The notes beneath the pieces were generated by a model. That model was not told the DNA's origin. It saw nothing but the letters and a program-made list of their open reading frames with translations, and made no database searches. From positions 1 to 17,942 of the forward strand of contig CAAGFN010000151.1 of assembly GCA_900769145.1 (NCBI GenBank): a stretch of DNA of 17,942 bases, written 5' to 3'. Within the stretch, counting starts at the first letter, position 1; the number at the start of each line of letters is the position of its first letter. The stretch is from Rikenellaceae bacterium (GTDB taxonomy: Bacteria; Bacteroidota; Bacteroidia; Bacteroidales; UBA932). Below are positions 1 through 7,451 of this stretch, piece by piece. The position numbers and the translations under genes were made by a program.

Positions 1-1017
1 CAGTCGTCAATTGCCGAAAGCCTTGTCACTGCCAATCCGAGTGCGAATGCCAGGAAGTTGTATGACTATTTCCGTAGCATATACGGCGTGAAGACCATAT
101 CCGGTGCCATTGCCAAGGTCAACTGGAACACGGTGGAGGCGGACTGGGTCAACAAATGGACCGGGAAATACCCGGCCATGGCCACATTCGACTACATTCA
201 CCTTTTCGCATCTCCAGCCAACTGGATTGACTATTCCGACATTACCCCGGTCAAGACCTGGTTCGACAAAGGCGGCATTGTCAGTGCCTGCTGGCATTGG
301 AATGTCCCTGCTTACCAAGGTTCCACGGATTATTCCTGCACACCGGGTGACGGGACAAACGGCACGACCACTTTCCGCCCGGCCAACATTTTCAAGGACG
401 GAACCTGGGAGAAAAGGACGGCGGACGCAGACCTCGAAAAGATTGCCGGTTATCTCAAACTTCTTCAGGATGAAGGCATTCCGGTGGTCTGGAGACCTCT
501 TCACGAGGCGGCCGGAAATACCTACACCTACAAGACGGGTGCCTGGTTCTGGTGGGGTGCCGACGGAGCGGAGGCATACGTGAAACTGTGGAGATATATG
601 TTCGACTACTTCAAGTCTGCCGGCCTGAATAACCTGATATGGGTATGGACCAGCCAGACCTCTTCACAGGATGACATTGACTCCCCGTTCTATCCGGGTG
701 ATGAATATGTCGATATCATTGGCCGTGACATATACGACGTGTCTTCCGCCTCAAAGGTTGCTGACAATTTCAGCCTGCTTCAGGAACTCTACCCCCAAAA
801 AATGGTCACATTGTCCGAGCACGGAGGAGTCCCTTCGATGGCAGACCAGTGGTCTTCCGGAGCTCATTGGCTCTATTTCATGCCTTGGTATGACTATGAC
901 AATGATCTTTCAGAAGGTTATAATCATAAATACGCCGACATAGCCTGGTGGAAGGCCAGCTGGGGTTGCAAAGATGTCATTGGCCTGGACGAACTACCTG
1001 ATAATTTGTATAAATAG
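1..1017 (+). CDS. GH26 endo-beta-1,4-mannanase, 5' partial
   Basis: Probable glycoside hydrolase family 26 beta-mannanase, hydrolysing internal beta-1,4-mannosidic bonds of mannan or glucomannan. The frame is open from the first base of the window, so the true start, signal peptide and any N-terminal accessory domain lie upstream; the TTG at 58 is not a credible start. The visible part covers most of a GH26 barrel. The acid/base Glu lies in WRPLHEAAGN (Glu codon 505-507), followed by the family's AWFWWG segment, and the nucleophile Glu lies in TLSEHGG (codon 817-819). The protein ends at a TAG at 1015-1017, and the next gene starts 6 bases later, so they are likely co-transcribed. It differs clearly from the second GH26 at 5058, which has a shorter acid/base loop (RPWHEHTGSWFWWG). 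Family assignment is firm; the preference for mannan over glucomannan is inferred. Confidence 0.9.
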   Translation, partial: QSSIAESLVTANPSANARKLYDYFRSIYGVKTISGAIAKVNWNTVEADWVNKWTGKYPAMATFDYIHLFASPANWIDYSDITPVKTWFDKGGIVSACWHWNVPAYQGSTDYSCTPGDGTNGTTTFRPANIFKDGTWEKRTADADLEKIAGYLKLLQDEGIPVVWRPLHEAAGNTYTYKTGAWFWWGADGAEAYVKLWRYMFDYFKSAGLNNLIWVWTSQTSSQDDIDSPFYPGDEYVDIIGRDIYDVSSASKVADNFSLLQELYPQKMVTLSEHGGVPSMADQWSSGAHWLYFMPWYDYDNDLSEGYNHKYADIAWWKASWGCKDVIGLDELPDNLYK

Positions 1018-1023
1018 TTGGAT

Positions 1024-2550
1024 ATGAGAAAATTAGCATTGTTGCTTATAGCATTGACTTCTGCATTTTCCTGCCAGAGCAAGGATGGCCCTACTGCTCC
1101 CGACAAAGTGGATCTGTCCATCAGTCCTGAGACTGTAGAGGCCTCGGCTGCGGAAGACGTTTACACAGTCATTGCCAAATGCAGCGTGAAGCCTTATATC
1201 GTCGGCCAGTGCGACTGGTGTGCGGTTTCAGCCTCAGCGGTCAAGGACAATTCCTGCGAATTGACTGTAAATGTCTCTGCCAATGACAGTTACCAGCCAA
1301 GGTCGGTCCAGTTCTCGATTGTCTGTGACGAGCAGAAGAAATATCTGAAAGTCAATCAGGGTGCTGCGGTGGAAGACCTGTCATTCCTTGACAATCCTTC
1401 ATTGACGGACAACAATGCGTTGGCTGTGTCACGCAGTCTGGGTTACGGCTGGAACCTTGGCAACCAGATGGATGCCGTCAACAACGGGGTTTCCGGCGAG
1501 ACTTTCTGGGGCAATGCGAAATGCACCCAGGAGACGATGGACGGCATAAAGGCCAAAGGATTTTCCACTGTCCGCATTCCTGTAACCTGGATGGGACATA
1601 TCGGGGATGCTCCTGAATATGCGGTGGAAGCGGCCTGGCTCGACAGGGTGGCTGAGATTGCAGGTTATGCAAAGTCTGCCGGTCTCAATGCAATAGTGAA
1701 TATCCATCACGATGACAGCCCTGAATCCGGATGGCTTCGCGTGCGCGACGCAGCCCGGGACGAAGCCTTCAAGACAGAGATGCTGGCACGCTACAAGGCT
1801 GTCTGGAAACAGATTGCGGAGAAATTCGCCGATGAGGGGGACTGGCTCATATTCGAGGGCTACAATGAACTTCAGGACGGCGGCTGGGGATTTGGAGGAA
1901 ACCTCACCGACGGAGGAAAGCAGTATTCAGTGATAAATGAGCTTGCCCAGACCTTTGTCAATGTGGTGCGCTCGACTGGAAGAAACAATGCAGGCAGGTA
2001 TCTTGCAGTCCTCGGCTATTCTGCAAATCCTGCTCTCACTGTCAATAATCTCACGCTTCCGGAAGATTCGGCAAAGGACAGGCTGATCGTATCAGTGCAT
2101 TTCTATGACCCTTCAGGATATGCCCTGGGACAGAATTCCGCCTATACTGAATGGGGTCATGCCGGAACTGACGGGAAGAAGGACCCTAATCACGGCGAGA
2201 AGAATGTCATTGATACATTCAAGATGTTGAAGGATAAGTATTTGGATAAGAATATCCCGGTATATATCGGTGAGTGCGGAGCGGTAAACCGTGTGGATGA
2301 GCGTGCAAAGGCATTCCAGCAGTATTGGTTCGAGTTCGTCTTCAAGGCTGCGAAGGAATACGGCCTCTGCCCTGTAGTCTGGGACAATGGTGCCAAGAGT
2401 ACAGGAAATGAGTCCTTCGGCTTCATTGACCATTCTGACGGAAGTTATATCAATGATTCCAAATCGGTGATTGACATAATGTACAAGGCGTTCAGCACCG
2501 ATACCCCTTCATATACGCTCAAATCCGTCTATGACAACTCCCCAAGGTAA
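1024..2550 (+). CDS. BACON-domain GH5 (subfamily 4-like) endo-beta-1,4-glucanase lipoprotein
   Basis: Likely surface or periplasmic endo-acting glucanase on glucomannan, xyloglucan or mixed-linkage glucan. I start at ATG 1024 rather than the in-frame TTG at 1018, because ATG gives a clean lipoprotein signal MRKLALLLIALTSAFSC with the lipidated Cys at residue 17. A BACON-like domain follows (about residues 29-115, with the typical Trp in DWCAVS), then the GH5 barrel from about residue 138. GYGWNLGNQMDA followed by ETFWGNAKCT resembles GH5_4. The acid/base is Glu282 in GYNEL and the nucleophile is Glu417 in YIGECGA. BACON plus GH5_4 is the architecture of the Bacteroides ovatus xyloglucanase BoGH5A. 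The BACON region carries five Cys, more than I would expect. It sits 6 bases after the GH26 gene and 6 before GH94. GH5 is certain; the subfamily and substrate are probable. Confidence 0.9.
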   Translation: MRKLALLLIALTSAFSCQSKDGPTAPDKVDLSISPETVEASAAEDVYTVIAKCSVKPYIVGQCDWCAVSASAVKDNSCELTVNVSANDSYQPRSVQFSIVCDEQKKYLKVNQGAAVEDLSFLDNPSLTDNNALAVSRSLGYGWNLGNQMDAVNNGVSGETFWGNAKCTQETMDGIKAKGFSTVRIPVTWMGHIGDAPEYAVEAAWLDRVAEIAGYAKSAGLNAIVNIHHDDSPESGWLRVRDAARDEAFKTEMLARYKAVWKQIAEKFADEGDWLIFEGYNELQDGGWGFGGNLTDGGKQYSVINELAQTFVNVVRSTGRNNAGRYLAVLGYSANPALTVNNLTLPEDSAKDRLIVSVHFYDPSGYALGQNSAYTEWGHAGTDGKKDPNHGEKNVIDTFKMLKDKYLDKNIPVYIGECGAVNRVDERAKAFQQYWFEFVFKAAKEYGLCPVVWDNGAKSTGNESFGFIDHSDGSYINDSKSVIDIMYKAFSTDTPSYTLKSVYDNSPR

Positions 2551-2556
2551 TATTTT

Positions 2557-4977
2557 ATGAAAATGGAAACCCGGAATTACGGATATTTCGATGATGACGC
2601 CAGGGAATTTGTCATAACCGACCCTGCGCTTCCATGGCCGTGGATAAACTATCTCGGGACGGAGGACTTCTTCTCCCTGATATCCGCGACTGCCGGTGGC
2701 TATTGCTTCTGCAAGGATGCAAAATTCCGCCGCATCACCCGCTACAGGTACAACAGTGTTCCTGCGGATGACGGAGGAAGATATTTCTATATCAATGACG
2801 GCGGCACCGTCTGGAGTCCGGGCTGGAAACCCTGCAAGACTCCTCTCGATTTTTATGAATGCCGTCACGGAATGGGATACACCCGCATTACCGGAAGCAA
2901 GAACGGCTTGAAAGTCAGTGAGTTGTTCTTCGTTCCCCAAGGTTTCCGCTGCGAGGTCCAGAAACTGACGATCACGAACGAGACCTCATCCTGCAAAGAA
3001 TTTACATTGTTCTCATTCGTGGAATGGTGCCTTTGGAATGCAGGCACGGATATGGAGAATTTCCAGAGGAACCTGTCTACCGGTGAGGTGGAGATTGAGG
3101 GCAGCGTGATATATCACAAGACAGAGTACAGGGAGAGGCGCAATCATTTCGCATTCTACGGAGTGAATGCCCCAGTTGACGGATATGACACTGACAGGGA
3201 GAGTTTCATCGGAATGTACAACGGCTTCGATGCCCCGGAGGCAGTTCTGGAGGGCCGCTCCCGCCAGAGTGTCGCCCACGGCTGGAGTCCTGTTGCCTCG
3301 CATTGCCTGAGGCTGAGCCTTGCTCCGGGGGAGACCCGCGAACTGGTATTCGTCCTCGGCTACGTGGAAAACCAGCAAGAGGAAAAATTCATTGAACCGA
3401 AGGGTACGGAAGTGAATTCCTGCTCTGCAATCATCAATAAGACAAGGGCTTACGAAATCCTGGATCACTTCAATACGCCACTGAAGGCCGATGCCGCATT
3501 CGATGAACTGAAAGCGTATTGGGACGGTATTCTCGGCAAGTTTAATGTCTCTTCACCTGTCCCTGAACTGGATAGAATGGTGAATATCTGGAACCAGTAC
3601 CAGTGTATGGTCACTTTCAATATGTCCCGCTCCGCCTCATTCTTCGAAAGCGGAATCGGACGCGGAATGGGCTTCAGGGATTCCAACCAGGATCTCGTCG
3701 GCTTCGTGCACCAGATACCTGAAAGGGCCCGTGAGCGTATCCTTGACATTGCCGCCACACAGTTCCCGGACGGTGGCTGCTACCATCAGTACCAGCCATT
3801 GACAAAGAGAGGCAACAACGGCATTGGCGGAGGCTTCAATGATGACCCGCTCTGGCTTCTTTTCGGCACTTTCGCCTACCTCAAGGAGACCGGTGACTTC
3901 TCTATCCTGGATGAGATGGTGCCTTTTGACAATGTACCGGGAAGCGAGAAGACCCTCCTGGAGCATCTCAGGATAAGTTTTGCATTTACCGGGAACAATC
4001 TCGGCCCGCACGGACTCCCGCTTATCGGCCGTGCAGACTGGAACGACTGCCTGAACCTGAACTGCTTCTCCGATGATCCGAATGAATCTTTCCAGACGAC
4101 CGAGAACAAGACAGAAGGTTCCAAGGCCGAGTCCCTTATGATTGCCGGACTCTATGTGGTTGTGGGCAAGGACTTTGTACAGCTGCTGGACCGCATTGGA
4201 CAGGATTCTTCGGAGGTTGCAGCCGGAGTTGCGGCAATGGAGAAGGCCGTGGAGGAATATGGCTGGGATGGGGAATGGTTCCTCAGGGCCTACGACTATT
4301 ATGGTCGCAAGGTCGGCTCGAATGAGAATGAGGAAGCCAAAATCTTCATTGAGAGCCAGGGCTGGTGTACGATGGCACGCATCGGGGCCGACCGTGGAAT
4401 GTGCGACAAGGCACTTGACAGTGTCAAGGAAAGGCTTGACAGTGAGCACGGTATTGTTCTGAACAATCCGGCCTTCACGAAGTATATAAAGGATTACGGT
4501 GAGATTTCCACCTATCCACAGGGATATAAAGAGAATGCCGGCATCTTCTGCCATAACAACCCTTGGGTGATTGTGGGCGAGGTGCTTGCAGGCCGCAGGG
4601 ATGATGCGTGGGAGCATTATTGCAAGATTTCCCCGGCATTCATCAAGGACCAGGCATTGCACAAGGTAGAGCCTTATGTCTATTGCCAGATGGTCGCCGG
4701 AAAGGATGCGTTCCGTCCGGGAGAGGGCAAGAACAGCTGGCTGACGGGTACGGCGGCCTGGAACTGGCTCACTGCCTCTGGATATCTTCTGGGCATAAGG
4801 CCTGAGTATGACGGCATTACGGTGGCCCCTTGCCTGCCTGCCTCGATAGGGGAATACAAGGTTCACCGGGTGTTCAGGGATGCGGTCTATGACATTACTG
4901 TCCGCAATACCTGCTCCGGGAAGACTGCCTTCCTGCCTTATGAACCGGGGCATCACGAGGTGGTGTTGGAACTGTAG
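2557..4977 (+). CDS. GH94 cellobiose phosphorylase
   Basis: Probable cytoplasmic cellobiose phosphorylase: cellobiose plus phosphate gives alpha-glucose-1-phosphate and glucose. There is no signal peptide (MKMETRNYGYFDDDAREF). At 806 residues it matches cellobiose phosphorylases and is shorter than cellodextrin phosphorylases (near 1000). An N-terminal beta-sandwich precedes the alpha/alpha barrel. The barrel carries RDSNQDLVGF, the general-acid region GRADWNDCLNLN (Asp494 and Asp497; the catalytic Asp lies in this motif) and a late phosphate-site segment SWLTGTAAWNW. The start could be Met1 (2557) or Met3 (2563). Its place among secreted mannanases suggests that gluco-oligosaccharides from the same polymer reach the cytoplasm as cellobiose. 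A repeat element begins 2 bases after its stop. Laminaribiose or another glucobiose as substrate cannot be excluded by eye. Confidence 0.9.
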   Translation: MKMETRNYGYFDDDAREFVITDPALPWPWINYLGTEDFFSLISATAGGYCFCKDAKFRRITRYRYNSVPADDGGRYFYINDGGTVWSPGWKPCKTPLDFYECRHGMGYTRITGSKNGLKVSELFFVPQGFRCEVQKLTITNETSSCKEFTLFSFVEWCLWNAGTDMENFQRNLSTGEVEIEGSVIYHKTEYRERRNHFAFYGVNAPVDGYDTDRESFIGMYNGFDAPEAVLEGRSRQSVAHGWSPVASHCLRLSLAPGETRELVFVLGYVENQQEEKFIEPKGTEVNSCSAIINKTRAYEILDHFNTPLKADAAFDELKAYWDGILGKFNVSSPVPELDRMVNIWNQYQCMVTFNMSRSASFFESGIGRGMGFRDSNQDLVGFVHQIPERARERILDIAATQFPDGGCYHQYQPLTKRGNNGIGGGFNDDPLWLLFGTFAYLKETGDFSILDEMVPFDNVPGSEKTLLEHLRISFAFTGNNLGPHGLPLIGRADWNDCLNLNCFSDDPNESFQTTENKTEGSKAESLMIAGLYVVVGKDFVQLLDRIGQDSSEVAAGVAAMEKAVEEYGWDGEWFLRAYDYYGRKVGSNENEEAKIFIESQGWCTMARIGADRGMCDKALDSVKERLDSEHGIVLNNPAFTKYIKDYGEISTYPQGYKENAGIFCHNNPWVIVGEVLAGRRDDAWEHYCKISPAFIKDQALHKVEPYVYCQMVAGKDAFRPGEGKNSWLTGTAAWNWLTASGYLLGIRPEYDGITVAPCLPASIGEYKVHRVFRDAVYDITVRNTCSGKTAFLPYEPGHHEVVLEL

Positions 4978-4979
4978 AT

Positions 4980-5022
4980 GTCATTTCGAGCGGAGGCACG
5001 AAGTGCCGCAGTCGAGAAATCT
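4980..5022 (+). repeat. 43-bp palindromic intergenic repeat, copy 1
   Basis: Runs from GTCATTTCGAGCGG to GTCGAGAAATCT. The centre is a perfect hairpin, ggcac and gtgcc around gaa, and outer arms atttc and gaaat also pair. A second copy in the same orientation at 6226-6268 differs at two bases. It starts 2 bases after the GH94 stop and fills half of the gap before the second GH26 gene. No T-run follows, so it is not a classic intrinsic terminator. It resembles the short palindromic repeats scattered between genes in many Bacteroidota (recognised by style, not searched). Confidence 0.8.
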
Positions 5023-5057
5023 AAACACAAAAGAATAGGATAAAAGCAATAAAAACA

Positions 5058-6140
5058 ATGAAAACGACGGCAATTTTAACCACAATTATAATCCTCGCAG
5101 CCTCCTGCGCCCGTCAGGAAGGCCGTTTCGACGAGGGAGCCAATGCCCTTATGGCGCATTTTCAGGCAAACATTGAAAAAGGCGTGATGATGTACGGCCA
5201 TCAGGACGACCTGATGTACGGCCACGACTGGAGAATTGAGGAAGGGGAGACGGAGTTCCTCCGTTCTGATGTCAAGGATGTCTGCGGAAAATATCCGGCA
5301 GTCTATGGCCTTGACCTCGGAGGTATTGAACTTGGCTCCGAACAGAACCTTGACAACAACTATTTCTCCGCAATGAGAGCCTCTGCCATTGCCCATCATC
5401 TTCGCGGGGGAGTTGTGACATTCTCCTGGCATCCTCGCAATCCTCTCACCGAAGGCGATGCCTGGGACATTTCCTCGAAGGAAGTGGTCGCCTCAATTCT
5501 GGAAGGCGGAAGCCGTCACGAGGTTTTCATTGGATGGCTCAGCCGGGTCGCAGACTATTTCGAGACGTTCAAAACCCCTGATGGACAGCTGATTCCGATT
5601 GTTTTCAGGCCTTGGCACGAGCATACCGGCAGCTGGTTCTGGTGGGGTCGCGACCTGTGCAGCGTGGAGGAGTACAAAGCATTGTGGAAGATGACCTTCG
5701 ATTATCTCAGCGATGAGAGAGGACTCCACAATCTCATCTGGTCCTATTCTCCTGGTGCAGGTGGCGTTACAGAGGAGATTTATATGGAAAGATGGCCGGG
5801 CGACAATATGGTGGATATGATAGGCGTGGACTGCTATCAGTACAGCACGTCGGAAGCTTTCATTGCCGATCTGGCCAATGCTCTCGATATAATGAAGAAG
5901 ATTGGTGCGGAACACGGCAAGATGATGGCTGTTACCGAGGCCGGATATGAGGGCATACCGCAGGCGGACTGGTGGACCGGGACGCTTTACAAGGCGCTCA
6001 GGGACTATCCGCTGACATACGTCCTAACCTGGAGGAATGCCTGTGACAAGCCGGAGCATTTCTATGCGCCGTTCCCGGGACAGGTTTCCGCCGATGACTT
6101 CACAACCTTTACCTCACTGCCAGGTGTCGGAATGATTTAG
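5058..6140 (+). CDS. GH26 beta-mannanase, lipoprotein
   Basis: Second GH26 of the locus, 360 residues, a compact one-domain enzyme. The signal MKTTAILTTIIILAASC puts a lipidated Cys at residue 17, so it is anchored in the outer or inner membrane. The acid/base is Glu188 in FRPWHEHTGSWFWWG and the nucleophile is Glu294 in AVTEAGYEG. A lipoprotein GH26 next to a GH130_1 gene and near a 2-epimerase matches the B. fragilis mannan pathway, where the GH26 (ManA) releases mannobiose. A mannobiose-releasing role is therefore likely but inferred. The gene stands apart from its neighbours: 80 bases upstream and 150 downstream are filled with repeat elements, while most other gaps in the run are a few bases or overlaps. 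The leader before ATG is A-rich, usual for this phylum; I see no TAnnTTTG box there. Confidence 0.92.
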   Translation: MKTTAILTTIIILAASCARQEGRFDEGANALMAHFQANIEKGVMMYGHQDDLMYGHDWRIEEGETEFLRSDVKDVCGKYPAVYGLDLGGIELGSEQNLDNNYFSAMRASAIAHHLRGGVVTFSWHPRNPLTEGDAWDISSKEVVASILEGGSRHEVFIGWLSRVADYFETFKTPDGQLIPIVFRPWHEHTGSWFWWGRDLCSVEEYKALWKMTFDYLSDERGLHNLIWSYSPGAGGVTEEIYMERWPGDNMVDMIGVDCYQYSTSEAFIADLANALDIMKKIGAEHGKMMAVTEAGYEGIPQADWWTGTLYKALRDYPLTYVLTWRNACDKPEHFYAPFPGQVSADDFTTFTSLPGVGMI

Positions 6141-6173
6141 ATCTCTCCACGCGCTTCGCTTGGTCGAGATGAC
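6139..6173 (-). repeat. 35-bp palindromic repeat overlapping the GH26 stop
   Basis: Read on the minus strand it begins GTCATCTCGACC and ends GGAGAGATCT. Arms atctc and gagat (6141-6145, 6166-6170) pair, as do ccaagcg and cgcgtgg with one mismatch. Its last bases include the AG of the GH26 TAG stop. It faces the 43-bp element at 6226-6268 and shares its ends but not its core. Confidence 0.7.
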
Positions 6174-6204
6174 AGAAAGCCGCTTGGTCGAGATGACAGA
6201 AACC
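6157..6204 (+). repeat. 24-bp tandem duplication of the repeat end
   Basis: Two adjacent 24-base copies (6157-6180 and 6181-6204) begin cgcttggtcgagatgacag and differ at one base. A decayed third copy (tgcttggtgacac) starts at 6205. The unit is the GTCAT end of the element at 6139-6173, so the duplication arose inside the repeat cluster. Confidence 0.8.
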
Positions 6205-6225
6205 TGCTTGGTGACACGCTTCTTT

Positions 6226-6268
6226 GTCATTTCGAGCGGAGGCACAAAGTACCGCAGTCGAGAAATCT
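6226..6268 (+). repeat. 43-bp palindromic intergenic repeat, copy 2
   Basis: Same orientation and length as the copy at 4980-5022, with two G-to-A differences in the central hairpin, one of which breaks a base pair (ggcac against gtacc). It ends 22 bases before the GH130 start. Together the copies bracket the second GH26 gene. Confidence 0.8.
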
Positions 6269-6290
6269 TATAATAATACCACAATACAAT

Positions 6291-7451
6291 ATGAACTTCA
6301 AAGAACGTCTTGAGTGGCTGAAAGCACAGCACGAGACCCTCATTACAAGAAAGAATGAGCCCATAGAGGGCAATGGTGTTTACGAACGCTATAAATATCC
6401 GATAATCACCGGTGAACACGCCCCATTATTCTGGCGCTATGACCTCAATCCGGATACCAATCCCTATCTGATGGAGCGCTTCGGCATACACGCTGCGATG
6501 AACAGCGGAGCCATCAAATGGAACGGAAAATACGTTCTGGTGGTACGTGTCGAGGCCGCCGACCGCAAATCATTCTTCGCAGTGGCCGAGAGCCCGAACG
6601 GAGTGGACAATTTCCGTTTCTGGGACCACCCGATTACAATGCCGGAGTACGGTGAGCCTGCAACCAACATCTACGACATGCGTCTCACCGCCCACGAGGA
6701 CGGCTGGATTTACGGTATTTTCTGCGTTGAGCGCAAGGACCCTTCCGCAGCTCCGGGAGACCTGTCCTCCGCCGTTGCCGCAGCCGGAATTGCCAGGACG
6801 AAGGACCTTGTGAACTGGGAGAGACTTCCTGACTTGAAAAGCAAATCCCAGCAGCGCAATGTGGTACTGCATCCTGAATTTGTAGGCGGCAAATATGCCC
6901 TCTACACACGCCCCCAGGATGGATTCATTGATGCCGGAAACGGAGGTGGAATCGGCTGGGCCCTCGTGGACTCGATGGAGAATGCCGAGGTAAAGGAGGA
7001 GAAAATCATCAACAGCCGCTTCTACCACACCATCAAGGAAGTGAAGAACGGTGAAGGCCCGCATCCAATCAAGACTTCAAGGGGATGGCTCCATCTTGCA
7101 CACGGTGTACGCGGCTGTGCTTCAGGCCTGCGTTATGTACTCTATATGTATATGACATCATTGGAGGATCCGACCAGGGTGATTGCCGACCCGGCGGGCT
7201 TCTTCATGGTCCCGGAGGGGGAGGAATATATCGGCGACGTGATGAATGTACTCTTTACCAACGGCTGGATTGCGGACGAGGACGGCAAGGTGTTCATCTA
7301 CTATGCCTCTTCCGATACCCGTATGCACGTGGCAACATCCACGGTTGACCGTCTCGTGGATTATTGTATTAACACGAAGCCGGACGGACTTCGTACCGGG
7401 GAGACAGTCCGGCGTCTGAATGACCTGATTGACCGTAATCTCGCATTGTAA
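6291..7451 (+). CDS. GH130_1 4-O-beta-D-mannosyl-D-glucose phosphorylase
   Basis: Cytoplasmic phosphorylase expected to convert mannosyl-beta-1,4-glucose plus phosphate to alpha-mannose-1-phosphate and glucose, the last step of the epimerase-dependent mannan pathway. At 386 residues it has the size of the characterised B. fragilis enzyme and carries no signal peptide. Family features are a five-bladed beta-propeller pattern and the segments MNSGAIKWNGKYVLVVRVE, TNIYDMRLT (Asp129, at the place of the general-acid Asp of GH130_1, Asp131 in the B. fragilis enzyme from memory) and RGWLHLAHGVRG. The TAA stop overlaps the GH2 start by one base (TAATG), which suggests translational coupling. The upstream 150 bases hold repeats and no clear promoter. 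Subfamily 2 mannooligosaccharide phosphorylases are the main alternative; overall similarity favours subfamily 1. Confidence 0.92.
   Translation: MNFKERLEWLKAQHETLITRKNEPIEGNGVYERYKYPIITGEHAPLFWRYDLNPDTNPYLMERFGIHAAMNSGAIKWNGKYVLVVRVEAADRKSFFAVAESPNGVDNFRFWDHPITMPEYGEPATNIYDMRLTAHEDGWIYGIFCVERKDPSAAPGDLSSAVAAAGIARTKDLVNWERLPDLKSKSQQRNVVLHPEFVGGKYALYTRPQDGFIDAGNGGGIGWALVDSMENAEVKEEKIINSRFYHTIKEVKNGEGPHPIKTSRGWLHLAHGVRGCASGLRYVLYMYMTSLEDPTRVIADPAGFFMVPEGEEYIGDVMNVLFTNGWIADEDGKVFIYYASSDTRMHVATSTVDRLVDYCINTKPDGLRTGETVRRLNDLIDRNLAL

Noticed and set aside
1010..1017. Promoter -7 box before the GH5 gene (ataatttg)
   Set aside because: It is one T short of TAnnTTTG and lies inside the end of the GH26 gene, 6 bases from the next start; the genes look co-transcribed.
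1018..1023. TTG start for the GH5 gene
   Set aside because: ATG at 1024 gives a cleaner lipoprotein signal and avoids a rare start that directly abuts the preceding stop.
3637..4956. Long open frame of about 440 codons on the minus strand
   Set aside because: Antisense to GH94, with no family motif and no promoter; treated as a shadow of the real gene.
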